In this document: piece after piece, positions 21,669 through 29,260 of the stretch
How positions within the stretch are numbered: position 1 is the stretch's first letter
Layout: each line of letters opens with the position of its first letter
The notes under the pieces: model-generated
Seen by the model: the letters and a program-made list of their open reading frames with translations, nothing else
Told to the model about the DNA's origin: nothing
The model's database searches: none
Program-made: the position numbers and the translations under genes
Assembly (NCBI GenBank): GCA_021372675.1
Contig: JAJFTZ010000103.1
Span: 1 to 36,017, forward strand
Length of the DNA: 36,017 bases
Origin: Eubacteriales bacterium
GTDB taxonomy: Bacteria; Bacillota; Clostridia; Christensenellales; CAG-138
Direction: 5' to 3'

Positions 21669-22586
21669 ATGACTTTTCAGGAGAAATACGGAAAAATTCT
21701 TCTGCCTTTGATCACACCCTACAAAGGGAACGAGGAGGTAGACTACGAAGCGTATGAAAGGCTGATCGAGTACCTGATCAAAAACGACCTGTGCGATTCG
21801 CTGATCGTATCCGGCACGACCGGTGAGGCCTCCCTGCTCAGCTTTGATGAGCGCGTCCGCCTATTTGAGACTGCGGTAAAGGCCGCGAAGGGCCGCAAGC
21901 CCGTCATCGCGGGTACCGGTTGCGCCTCCACCAAGGAGACCATTGCGCTGACGAACAAGGCCGTAGAGCTTGGCATCGAACTTTGCCTGGTCGTATGCCC
22001 CTTCTACAACAAACCGACGCAGGAAGGCGTTTATCTGCACTATAAAAAGCTGGCCGAGAATACCAAGGCCAAGATTATGCTCTATAACATTCCCATCTTC
22101 GTCGGCATCAATATGGAGCCTGAGACGGTAGGCCGTCTGGCAGCAATCGAAAACATCGTCGGCGTGAAAGATGAGGCCGGCGTGAATCCCACGCAGGTCA
22201 CGGATTTCTTTCTTGCAACGCAAAAGGTCGATCCGACTTTCGTTGTCTACAACGGCGACGACGTTATGCTTTTGCCCACCATCGTACAGGGCGCTATGGG
22301 TATCGTGAGCGGCGGCGCGCATATTTTCGGCCACGAGATTCGCGCGATCTTCGACGCGTTTGAAAAAGGTGATAACCAGAAGGCCAAGGCGCTGTTTGTA
22401 CCGATATACCGCGTTTGCAAATCCACCGGGCAAAACGGGCGCATCCTGCCTAACTCCATCCTTCGCCCCGCGATCGAGTTGATCACCGGCATCAAGCTGG
22501 GGCCCGCCCGCGGACCGCTTGCCCCCGCAACCGAAGAGGAAATGGCCGTTACCAAGTCCATTCTCAAGGAGATCGGGAAGCTGTAA
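21669..22586 (+). CDS. DapA-family (class I, pyruvate-type) aldolase, paralogue 2
   Basis: A 305-residue member of the same superfamily as the preceding gene but a distant paralogue. SGTTGEA holds the two threonines (50-51), PFYNKPTQEGVY matches the DapA tyrosine loop, Tyr139 is in MLYNIP and the Schiff-base Lys167 in VGVKDEAG. The DapA arginine position is Phe144 (YNIPIFVG), as in many sugar-acid aldolases. The frame runs back to a GTG at 21630, but AAGGAG at 21651-21656 supports the ATG at 21669 (12-base spacing, slightly long). It likely cleaves or forms a 2-keto acid with pyruvate as one partner. If Arg is dispensable, lysine-pathway DapA activity remains possible. Confidence 0.85.
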   Translation: MTFQEKYGKILLPLITPYKGNEEVDYEAYERLIEYLIKNDLCDSLIVSGTTGEASLLSFDERVRLFETAVKAAKGRKPVIAGTGCASTKETIALTNKAVELGIELCLVVCPFYNKPTQEGVYLHYKKLAENTKAKIMLYNIPIFVGINMEPETVGRLAAIENIVGVKDEAGVNPTQVTDFFLATQKVDPTFVVYNGDDVMLLPTIVQGAMGIVSGGAHIFGHEIRAIFDAFEKGDNQKAKALFVPIYRVCKSTGQNGRILPNSILRPAIELITGIKLGPARGPLAPATEEEMAVTKSILKEIGKL

Positions 22587-22614
22587 AAATCGCAAGCACA
22601 GGGCAGAGAAGCAT

Positions 22615-22655
22615 AAAAACACAGGGCGCCGTTACGGGACGCCCTGTGTTTTAAG
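22615..22655. terminator. bidirectional rho-independent terminator
   Basis: A long stem AAAACACAGGGCG/CGCCCTGTGTTTT (about 22616-22628 with 22640-22652) with an inner CCG/CGG pairing. It lies between the second aldolase gene and the convergent EamA gene. Confidence 0.88.
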
Positions 22656-22694
22656 CGTATCCGGGGGTGTGAACAATATTTGGCGCTCTGCCGT

Positions 22695-23606
22695 TCAAAG
22701 CGACTGCATGACGATGCCGGCGACGGCCGTCACAATGCCTACGGCCTCAAGCGTGCCTATTTTCTCCTTCTTCAGCACATAAGCGGCGAACAGGATGAAG
22801 ATCGGGGAGATCGAGGTAATGGCGGAAGCAATGCCGATGGGGATCAGCTTTATAGAAAGCAGCAGCAGCGTAGTCCCAAGCGCGCAGCCGGTTACGCTGC
22901 CCAGTGTGATCAGAGGCAAAACGCTTTTTACGCGCAGTTCGGTATAAACGGAGCGCCATTTGCTGCGCGCGGCCGCAATCAGCAAAAAAGCGCCGATGGC
23001 GCTTAACTGACGGATCTGCGTGTACACAATCGGCGAGATGCCGGCTGGCATGCGGCGGAGCGCTTCCATGCTGAGGATAACGCCTACGGCCTGTCCCAAC
23101 ATGCCCAAAGCCGCAAGCAGGACTCCCTTGAACAGAACTTTTTTTTGCCCTTCATCCGTAGCGCCGCTTTTGCGCACCATCAGCACGCTCAGAACGCCGA
23201 TAAGCGTTATTAAAATACCGCCGGCCTGCAGCCACGTCAGCTTTTGTCCGAAGAAGAAGAAGGCAAGGATCGCGGCCACAATCGGATTACAGTAATAGAT
23301 CACCATGGCGACGCGAAGCGGCAAATACACAAAGGAGCTGAAATAGCACATATCCGCGAACACAAAACCGATGAGCCCCGAAACGAGGGCCAACACCCAT
23401 ACATCCGCGCCGATGCCGGCTAAGGACGCGGTTCCCGTCAAGATCAGCCGCAGGAAAAAAAGGAAGGTGAACGCGATGAAGGATTTAGAAAAATTGACGG
23501 TAAAAACCGATATCTTTTCCTCCGCATGGCTGAACGCCGAGCAGCCTACCGCATCGCAAAGAGCCACGCCAACGGCATAGATTTCCCCTAAAAAGTAACC
23601 TGGCAT
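22695..23606 (-). CDS. EamA/DMT-family membrane transporter
   Basis: A 303-residue inner-membrane protein with about ten hydrophobic helices arranged as two EamA repeats (about 15-145 and 160-303). The second repeat ends with the typical IPIGIASAITSISPIFILFAAYVLKKEKIG pattern. Family members export or import small metabolites, often amino acids, sugars or purines, by exchange with protons. It is a single gene with a perfect promoter and a GntR half-operator in its leader, so it is probably induced with the rest of the island and may move a pathway by-product. The ATG has GGAG 11 bases upstream. Direction and substrate unknown. Confidence 0.87.
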   Translation of the reverse strand: MPGYFLGEIYAVGVALCDAVGCSAFSHAEEKISVFTVNFSKSFIAFTFLFFLRLILTGTASLAGIGADVWVLALVSGLIGFVFADMCYFSSFVYLPLRVAMVIYYCNPIVAAILAFFFFGQKLTWLQAGGILITLIGVLSVLMVRKSGATDEGQKKVLFKGVLLAALGMLGQAVGVILSMEALRRMPAGISPIVYTQIRQLSAIGAFLLIAAARSKWRSVYTELRVKSVLPLITLGSVTGCALGTTLLLLSIKLIPIGIASAITSISPIFILFAAYVLKKEKIGTLEAVGIVTAVAGIVMQSL

Positions 23607-23629
23607 GTATATCTGCGCTCCACTTTTAA

Positions 23630-23645
23630 AGTATGATAGGCACCA
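23630..23645. promoter_or_regulatory. possible GntR half-operator before the EamA gene
   Basis: AGTATGATAGGCACCA: the left half matches the TGTATGA arm except the first base, the right half does not. It abuts the -10 box of the EamA promoter. Confidence 0.4.
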
Positions 23646-23672
23646 TTATAGCGCCGCGATGCGTGCTGTCAA
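23645..23672 (-). promoter_or_regulatory. promoter of the EamA transporter gene
   Basis: On the minus strand, perfect TTGACA (23667-23672), 16 bases, perfect TATAAT (23645-23650), about 40 bases upstream of the start codon. Confidence 0.82.
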
Positions 23673-23775
23673 TCCTAAATTTCCTGAACGCCATGGTATC
23701 ATTGGGCACGATTTCGGGTTAAAACCGTAGGAAACAGCACTTTTTGCATACAGGCGATTGTAAAATATATTAGCC

Positions 23776-23804
23776 TTGACAGTGTTGCGGGGCATTGTTA
23801 TAAT
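23776..23804 (+). promoter_or_regulatory. promoter of the ABC importer operon
   Basis: Perfect TTGACA (23776-23781), exactly 17 bases, perfect TATAAT (23799-23804). The first gene starts at 24019, so the leader is about 210 bases long. Confidence 0.85.
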
Positions 23805-23813
23805 ATTCGCAGA

Positions 23814-23837
23814 CGTATGATTGTATGATGGCAAGCA
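23814..23837. promoter_or_regulatory. GntR operator region of the ABC importer operon
   Basis: Two overlapping arms, CGTATGA (23814-23820) and TGTATGA (23822-23828), 8 bases apart in the same direction, cover the predicted transcription start. The opposite arms are degenerate. The remaining leader (23838-24000) shows no riboswitch I recognise. Confidence 0.55.
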
Positions 23838-24018
23838 ATACGACAAGCACCTCGGGCACGGTAATACTCAATTAGACCGAACTTTACGTTTAAGAAATCC
23901 AATCCGAAAACCGGCGAACCCCATAACCGATCTCTGAAAACGAACATGCCGCAACAAAACAGTTCGTATCCCTCTGTATCATGCGGGAAAAAACACAAAT
24001 TTTAGGAGGAGCACAACA

Positions 24019-24849
24019 ATGAAGAGCACACTCAAAAAGATCGTATGCGTTACCCTGATCTTGACCATGCTAGGACTAATGTTTGGCTGCACGTCCGGCA
24101 ACGCCTCCTCAAGCTCCGAAGACGTCATGGCAGCGATCATGCGCAAGGGCAAAGTAACGGCGGCTATCAGCCTCGGCAATGAGCCTTGGTGCTGGAGGGA
24201 TACCGATGGCCAAATCAAGGGCGTTGCGATTGACCTGATCGAAGGGTTTGCAAAAAGCATCGACGTGGAAGTGGAATATGTCATTCTGGAGTTCTCCGGT
24301 CTGATTCCCGCCATCCAAGCCGAAAAGGCGGACATCATCTGCACGAATCTGACGCGTAAGCCCTCCCGTGCGACAAGCATCCTCTACACCGAGGGCGTAG
24401 GGAGCACATACGGCGTCGTTATCGTCCGCAAGGGCGAGTTTAACGCCATCGAAGATCTCAACAATGCCAACGTCACACTGACCACAGAGGTTGGTTCCAT
24501 TTATGAAGAAGTTGGAACCTCCACCTTCCCTAATGCGAAGATGAGCCCGACGGAAAACAATTCGGACGCATTGGCAGCCGTTAAGGCCGGGAGGGCGGAT
24601 GCGATGGTTACCGACCTTGGTATCGCCACCGCCGCCTGCGCGCAGGACGATACCATCGAGTACCTGACGCCCTACATCTTTACCGATACGTTCGGTTTTG
24701 CGGCGAAGTGCTCCGTGAGCGCCGTAACGTTTGTAGAGTGCTTTAACATCTACCTGCGCGTAATCAAATCGGACGGCACCTACGCCAGCATCTTTGAGAA
24801 ATATTTTGATAAGCAATGGGTTCCCACCTTCATGGATGCTGCGATCTAG
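24019..24849 (+). CDS. amino-acid-type ABC transporter substrate-binding lipoprotein
   Basis: A 276-residue extracellular binding protein of the SBP family 3 (polar amino acid and opine type). The signal peptide ends in LMFGC with lipidated Cys24. The mature domain starts near residue 44 (GKVTAAISLGNEPWCWRDTDG), followed by IKGVAIDLIEGFAKSIDVEVEY and the lobe-crossing TTEVGSIYEEVGTS. The length is normal. The family binds the amino and carboxyl groups of amino acids, opines or similar zwitterions, so the imported compound probably carries an amino-acid-like part. AGGAGGA precedes the ATG. First gene of a five-gene operon under the GntR operator. Confidence 0.92.
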   Translation: MKSTLKKIVCVTLILTMLGLMFGCTSGNASSSSEDVMAAIMRKGKVTAAISLGNEPWCWRDTDGQIKGVAIDLIEGFAKSIDVEVEYVILEFSGLIPAIQAEKADIICTNLTRKPSRATSILYTEGVGSTYGVVIVRKGEFNAIEDLNNANVTLTTEVGSIYEEVGTSTFPNAKMSPTENNSDALAAVKAGRADAMVTDLGIATAACAQDDTIEYLTPYIFTDTFGFAAKCSVSAVTFVECFNIYLRVIKSDGTYASIFEKYFDKQWVPTFMDAAI

Positions 24850-24877
24850 GTTCCGTGCTGCGTGCGAACAAGCGTCG

Positions 24878-24916
24878 TATGTATGCCTGTCCTTCTCGCA
24901 GGGGCAGGCATACATA
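24878..24916 (+). promoter_or_regulatory. intercistronic hairpin after the binding-protein gene
   Basis: A 15-bp stem (24878-24892 with 24902-24916, core TATGTATGCCTG/CAGGCATACATA, one G-T pair, 9-base loop) without a T run. Such hairpins between binding-protein and permease genes usually stabilise the upstream mRNA, giving more binding protein than permease. Confidence 0.7.
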
Positions 24917-24947
24917 ATTACGAACCCGAAACCATCAGGAGTATACG

Positions 24948-25595
24948 ATGAATACTACTCAATTCGCGAACTGGTTGCCGACCTTACTGGAAGGGCTTCT
25001 GACCACCTCGATTGCATCGGTTCTATCGATCGTTACGGCGGTGATATGGGGGTCGCTGGTCGCTATTCTGATTTCACTGGAGAATAAGGCGCTTACGCCG
25101 ATTCTGCGCGTTTATACCTCCGTATTTCGAAACTCTCCGCTTCTTGTTCAAATGTTTTTTCTGTATTATGCGTTGCCATATGTGGGCATAACGATGCCCG
25201 CGCTGATGTGCGGCGTTATCGCCATTACCTTGAACGAAGGCGCGTTTATCGCGGAGATATTGCGAGGCAACGCCAAGAATATCCCGAGGGGCGAGATCGA
25301 GGCGGCCAATAGTATGGCGCTTTCAAAGTTTCAAATCGCCACCCGGATCATTTTCCCGCTTTCCTTCAGAAATTCCATCCCCATGCTCACGGGGCAGTCC
25401 TCCATCGTCATCAAGGATACGAGCCTTTTTTCCATGATTATGATTTTAGACCTGACAAGGGCAGGGAGCGTATTCTACAGCAAATTCTTCGACACAGCTT
25501 CTTTCTACATTGTGGGGTTATTATACCTTGGACTCTTCCTGGTCTTCAGCTTGATCGGCAAGCAGGTCGAAAAGCGGATCAGCGTCAAGCGATAG
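24948..25595 (+). CDS. amino-acid-type ABC transporter permease 1
   Basis: A 215-residue membrane protein of the HisM/GlnP family with about five helices. The N-terminal NWLPTLLEGLLTTSIASVLSIV is the typical first helix. The conserved EAA loop that contacts the ATPase reads EIEAANSMALSKFQIATRIIFPLSFRNSIP, preceded by the family signature AFIAEILRGNAKNIPRG. It forms a heterodimer with the next gene. It starts about 100 bases after the binding-protein gene, beyond the hairpin, with a CAGGAG site; the next gene begins 10 bases downstream. Confidence 0.92.
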   Translation: MNTTQFANWLPTLLEGLLTTSIASVLSIVTAVIWGSLVAILISLENKALTPILRVYTSVFRNSPLLVQMFFLYYALPYVGITMPALMCGVIAITLNEGAFIAEILRGNAKNIPRGEIEAANSMALSKFQIATRIIFPLSFRNSIPMLTGQSSIVIKDTSLFSMIMILDLTRAGSVFYSKFFDTASFYIVGLLYLGLFLVFSLIGKQVEKRISVKR

Positions 25596-25605
25596 GGGGA
25601 ACGTT

Positions 25606-26265
25606 ATGTCGATTTTTGAGCAATTTAACTACATTTCAAGCGGCATGGGGATAACTTTCTCTTTGGTTCCTTGTGTCATGCTTGCGACGATCCTGCTGGG
25701 CAGCATCATCGGAACCATTCAATACTACAGGGTGCCCATCCTGTCCCACATTCTGGATCTGTATATCCTCGTTATGCGCGGCATACCGCCGCTGGTTGTG
25801 ATTATGCTGCTCTACTACTCGATCAACATGTCGAGTTCCTTTATGGCGGCTTTCGCGTGCCTGACCACCTATCACTCCGCGTATATCGCCGAGATCGTAC
25901 GCGGCGGGTTTGCCGCCATACCCAAGGGACAGATGCAGGCCGGTGAGTCGCTTGGCCTTGGCTATGTGAGCATCATGGTGCGCATCTATATCCCACAGGT
26001 AGCGCTTCATATCGTCCCCTCCCTCTGCGGCCAGTTGATCCTCGTTATCAAGGATAGCACGCTGGTATCCGCCGTTGGTTTGGAGGACATCATGTGGGCT
26101 TCAAGGCAGCTGGTTACTATCACGTTCCAGCCGATGACAGCGTACCTGATTATCTTCATATTATATTATGTGATTTGTCTGCTGATCGAATTGCTGGCGC
26201 ACCGGGTAGAAAGGGCGCTGTCACGAAGCAGTTTAAATATGAATTTTAGAGGAGTACAACAATGA
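25606..26265 (+). CDS. amino-acid-type ABC transporter permease 2
   Basis: A 219-residue second permease of the HisM/GlnP family. The signature YIAEIVRGGFAAIPKGQMQAGESLGLG includes the EAA loop, followed by IMVRIYIPQVALHIVPSLCGQLI. About five membrane helices. It pairs with permease 1 to form the channel. GGGGGAA lies before the ATG, and its stop overlaps the ATPase start by 4 bases (ATGA). Having two distinct permeases rather than a homodimer is common for opine, histidine and glutamate/aspartate importers. Confidence 0.92.
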   Translation: MSIFEQFNYISSGMGITFSLVPCVMLATILLGSIIGTIQYYRVPILSHILDLYILVMRGIPPLVVIMLLYYSINMSSSFMAAFACLTTYHSAYIAEIVRGGFAAIPKGQMQAGESLGLGYVSIMVRIYIPQVALHIVPSLCGQLILVIKDSTLVSAVGLEDIMWASRQLVTITFQPMTAYLIIFILYYVICLLIELLAHRVERALSRSSLNMNFRGVQQ

Positions 26266-27014
26266 AAGACGAACAGAAGCGCGTGCTCGTTGAATTCAAG
26301 GACGTCAATAAGTCCTATAGCGGCGGAAAAACGGTCATTCTCGACCATTTCAACTTTGGCTTTTTGGAGGGCGAAACGCATGTTATCTGCGGTCGCAGCG
26401 GCGCCGGAAAAAGCACGCTTATCCGCTGCATCAACTACCTGGAGATCATCGACAGCGGTCAAGTATTGATAGAAGGAACGCCGCTGACACCGAAAACGAT
26501 CCACGCCGCGCGCAAAAAGATCGCCATGGTGTTTCAGGACTTCAACCTGTTCCCGCATATGAACGTTTTGAGCAATGTGACCTTCGGCCCGATCCATTCG
26601 CTCAAGGTCAGCCGCCGCGAGGCAGAAGAAAGCGGCAAGGAGTACCTGAACAAGGTCGGTCTGTACGATAAGATCAACTGCCCTCCCAGCCAGCTTTCGG
26701 GCGGGCAAAAACAGCGCGTCGCCATCGCCCGCGCGCTAAATATGCACCCGGATATGATCCTGTTCGACGAGCCGACCAGCGCGCTGGACCCCGAGATGAT
26801 CGGCGAGGTATTGGATATCATGAAAGACCTGTCCAAGGAAGGTATGAGTATGATCGTTGTGACGCACGAAATGGGGTTCGCCCGTGAAGCGGCGCACCGC
26901 ATCTCCTTCCTGGAAAACGGGAAGTTCATCGAGACCAGCGACCCGGACGAATTCTTTGACCATCCGAAGCATCCGAGCGTTGCAAAATTCATCAGCCAGA
27001 TTTCTTATGAATAA
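26262..27014 (+). CDS. amino-acid-type ABC transporter ATPase
   Basis: A 250-residue ATP-binding subunit of the GlnQ/HisP type that powers the importer on the cytoplasmic face. Walker A GRSGAGKST is at 44-52, the Q loop FQDFNLFPHM at 91-100, the ABC signature LSGGQKQR at 145-152, Walker B MILFDEP at 165-171 followed by the D loop SALD, and the switch His202 in VVTHEMGFA. All catalytic residues are present. The start overlaps the permease stop; GAGGAG precedes it. The aminotransferase gene follows 47 bases downstream in the same operon. Confidence 0.95.
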   Translation: MKDEQKRVLVEFKDVNKSYSGGKTVILDHFNFGFLEGETHVICGRSGAGKSTLIRCINYLEIIDSGQVLIEGTPLTPKTIHAARKKIAMVFQDFNLFPHMNVLSNVTFGPIHSLKVSRREAEESGKEYLNKVGLYDKINCPPSQLSGGQKQRVAIARALNMHPDMILFDEPTSALDPEMIGEVLDIMKDLSKEGMSMIVVTHEMGFAREAAHRISFLENGKFIETSDPDEFFDHPKHPSVAKFISQISYE

Positions 27015-27061
27015 AAAGCTGATTTTTATTTTTCGCAAGAGGATATTAGGAGGATATAAAA

Positions 27062-28168
27062 GTGGAAAAGAACTACATTTCAATGGTGCCGGGACCCACG
27101 CAGATCGATGAGCGTATCCTGAATGCGATGACGCGCCAGATCATGACGCATATCAACGAAGGCTGGGCGGATTTTTATATCAACACCTGCAACAAGATGA
27201 AGCGGGTACTCATGACCACGGGCGATTGCTTTCTTATCAATTGCAGCGGCACCGGCGGTGTGGAGTGCGCGCTGACCAGCACGGTGGCGCCCGGTGAGAA
27301 AATTTTGGTACTATCCAACGGTCTGTTCGGAGACAGGATCGCAAATATTGCCAAGGGGTATCAGTTGGAGGCTGAAACCATCCGCTTTTCCAATCAGGAG
27401 GCCCTCTCCCCCGGCGCTCTGCGCAGTAGGCTTTCACAGGGGCTTGGGAACATTGCCGCGGTCGGCGCGGTATTCAGCGAAAGTCAAAACGGGATATTGA
27501 ACCCCATTCGCGAGATCGCCGCGATTTGCAACGAGTACGACGTACCCCTGATTGTCGATACTATTTCCGCAACGGGCGGGATTGAATACCGTATGGATGA
27601 ATGGGGTGTTGATTTCACCGTCGCGTCAATGCAAAAATGCTTGGGCGGCGTTGTCGGCGTGGCGTGCGTTGCTGTGAACGATAAGGCATGGAAGTATATA
27701 GAAAACAAGAAAACGCTGGGCTTCTATTACGATCTGCGCACATGGCGGCGGTTCATGCATACGCCCGGCGTCGTACATCCGCATCCGTGGTCCATGAGTG
27801 AAACGCTGATCTTCGGCGTGGACAAAGCGTGCGATCTTATGCTGGAGGAAGGTTTAGAAAACCGCTGGAAGCGGCATGTAGACCTATACGAGTATTATGT
27901 GCGGGAGTTGACTCGTCTGGGATTTGAGATGTTTCTGCCGCGCGAAATCGCATGCCCTACCGTGATCTCCATCCATGCGCACCCCGCCATCGGCGCGAAT
28001 GAAATGGCGGAGCGGCTGAAGAAGGATTGCAACATTATGGTCGGCTCCGGCATCGACGAGCAAAAAGGGAAGATATGGCGCATCGGCAACATGGCGGAGC
28101 AGGCGCGGAAGGAAAAGGCAGATCTTTTGCTTACCGCCGTCAGCTCCCTGCTGGCAAGCCTGAAATAG
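27062..28168 (+). CDS. class V aminotransferase, alanine-glyoxylate/serine-pyruvate type
   Basis: A 368-residue PLP enzyme of the alanine-glyoxylate aminotransferase branch of class V. Visible: SMVPGPTQIDERILNAM (7-23) at the family's usual start, the phosphate-binding SGTGG (62-66), Asp166 in IVDTISATGG (pairs with the PLP ring nitrogen) and the PLP lysine Lys192 in ASMQKCLGG. Glyoxylate, pyruvate or a related keto acid is the usual acceptor. It starts with GTG; TTAGGAGG lies about 9 bases upstream. As the last gene of the importer operon it probably deaminates the imported compound or disposes of an aldehyde acid made by the neighbouring aldolases. Confidence 0.9.
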   Translation: MEKNYISMVPGPTQIDERILNAMTRQIMTHINEGWADFYINTCNKMKRVLMTTGDCFLINCSGTGGVECALTSTVAPGEKILVLSNGLFGDRIANIAKGYQLEAETIRFSNQEALSPGALRSRLSQGLGNIAAVGAVFSESQNGILNPIREIAAICNEYDVPLIVDTISATGGIEYRMDEWGVDFTVASMQKCLGGVVGVACVAVNDKAWKYIENKKTLGFYYDLRTWRRFMHTPGVVHPHPWSMSETLIFGVDKACDLMLEEGLENRWKRHVDLYEYYVRELTRLGFEMFLPREIACPTVISIHAHPAIGANEMAERLKKDCNIMVGSGIDEQKGKIWRIGNMAEQARKEKADLLLTAVSSLLASLK

Positions 28169-28194
28169 CCCTTCCCATAGAAAAACAATATGAA

Positions 28195-28245
28195 CAAGCA
28201 CCTCGTATGCAGCTCGATACGAGGTGCGTTGCTTACTTAAACAGA
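28195..28245. terminator. hairpin terminator between convergent units
   Basis: A perfect 11-bp stem GCACCTCGTAT/ATACGAGGTGC (28198-28208 with 28217-28227). The T-rich side is better on the minus strand (TTGTTCATATTGTTTTT) than on the plus strand (GTTGCTTACTT). Confidence 0.7.
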
Positions 28246-28246
28246 G

Positions 28247-29155
28247 CTATTCCTTCCGCGCATCAAGCTCCGTTAATGCCTCCTGCACATTCAGCACCAC
28301 CCGTTCCGCCAGCCGCCTTCTGGCATTGCGGGTGAACCCGACCGCCCGGCGGCCCATTATGATGTTCGGATAAGTCGCATACCGTTCGCACTGATCCATG
28401 GCGACCGCGCCCGCATCGAAGATAGCGTAGTTGTTTGGCAAAGCGATCCACTCTAAAAAGCTCTCGTTTTCATAGCAGGGCTGTAGGCCCGTATTCATCA
28501 ATATCTTGCCCTGTCCCATCTGAGCAAACTGCTCTCGCCGCAATAAGACTACGTTGCGCGGCAGGTGCGCGGAGACCACATTGCTCCGGCGCAGGAGTTC
28601 ACTAAGCTCCATAAACGGATACGGCGCGTCCGCATGGTGCGTGCGGCTGTAATAGCGCACATCCATGCGGAACGCCGCACCCATATCCGCTACCATCCTG
28701 CCCACCGTGCCAAGCCCGAGAATCCCAAGCTTCAGCCCCTCAAGCTCCATCGCCTCCGAAGCGAACTTCATTTCGCCCGAACCGCTCATCAGCCGTATCA
28801 GCTCGCTGTATAAAAACTCCACCACGCCGTTATCGCCGTAGTCCCGTACCCCCTTGACCAAGATACCCTTGTGCATGGCGGCCGACATATCCACATTTGC
28901 GTAAGGCCCGTCATACAAGGTGCAGCACAGGCCGATATAGCTTAGCTTCGGGAGGGAATGAAGCACCTCCTTTGATAAGTGTGTCCGCCACGATAGCAAA
29001 ACCGCATCCGCATCCTGCGCACGCGCAATCAATTCGCTCTGGGACAATGGATCGTCTTGATACATTACCAGCGTATCGCACATCGCCGACAACGCAGTTT
29101 CGGTAAATTCCGAGATACCCGTTTGGTCGATTCCCACGATTTTATGAAATCTCAT
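28247..29155 (-). CDS. 2-hydroxyacid-dehydrogenase-like protein lacking the catalytic triad
   Basis: A 302-residue protein with the fold of D-2-hydroxyacid dehydrogenases. The NAD-binding motif LGILGLGTVGRMVADMG is intact at 143-159. The catalytic residues are not. The arginine of NTxRG is Leu224 (MNTGLQPCYEN), the glutamate region reads IFDAGAVAMD with no acid at the usual place, and the histidine of TPHxxG is Arg269 or Arg270 (IMGRRAVGFT). It therefore either uses other residues or is a NAD-binding protein of another role. I recall related Firmicutes proteins with the same changes, so it looks like a subfamily rather than decay. GAGAGG precedes the ATG; a GntR operator lies 25 bases upstream. 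Confidence 0.83.
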   Translation of the reverse strand: MRFHKIVGIDQTGISEFTETALSAMCDTLVMYQDDPLSQSELIARAQDADAVLLSWRTHLSKEVLHSLPKLSYIGLCCTLYDGPYANVDMSAAMHKGILVKGVRDYGDNGVVEFLYSELIRLMSGSGEMKFASEAMELEGLKLGILGLGTVGRMVADMGAAFRMDVRYYSRTHHADAPYPFMELSELLRRSNVVSAHLPRNVVLLRREQFAQMGQGKILMNTGLQPCYENESFLEWIALPNNYAIFDAGAVAMDQCERYATYPNIIMGRRAVGFTRNARRRLAERVVLNVQEALTELDARKE

Positions 29156-29179
29156 ACCAATCCCTCTCTTTTATTAACA

Positions 29180-29195
29180 AGTATATTATCATACA
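29180..29195. promoter_or_regulatory. GntR operator before the divergent dehydrogenase-like gene
   Basis: AGTATATTATCATACA: one arm (TCATACA) is perfect, the other partly conserved. It lies 25 bases upstream of the start codon of the minus-strand gene. A possible extended -10 (TG-A-TAATAT on the minus strand) overlaps it; no clear -35 was found. Confidence 0.55.
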
Positions 29196-29260
29196 TAAAT
29201 GAAATAAAAGCATTATCCTTTTGAGGCGGTACTAAGCTAACGGCAACCTGCTTTCACAAA

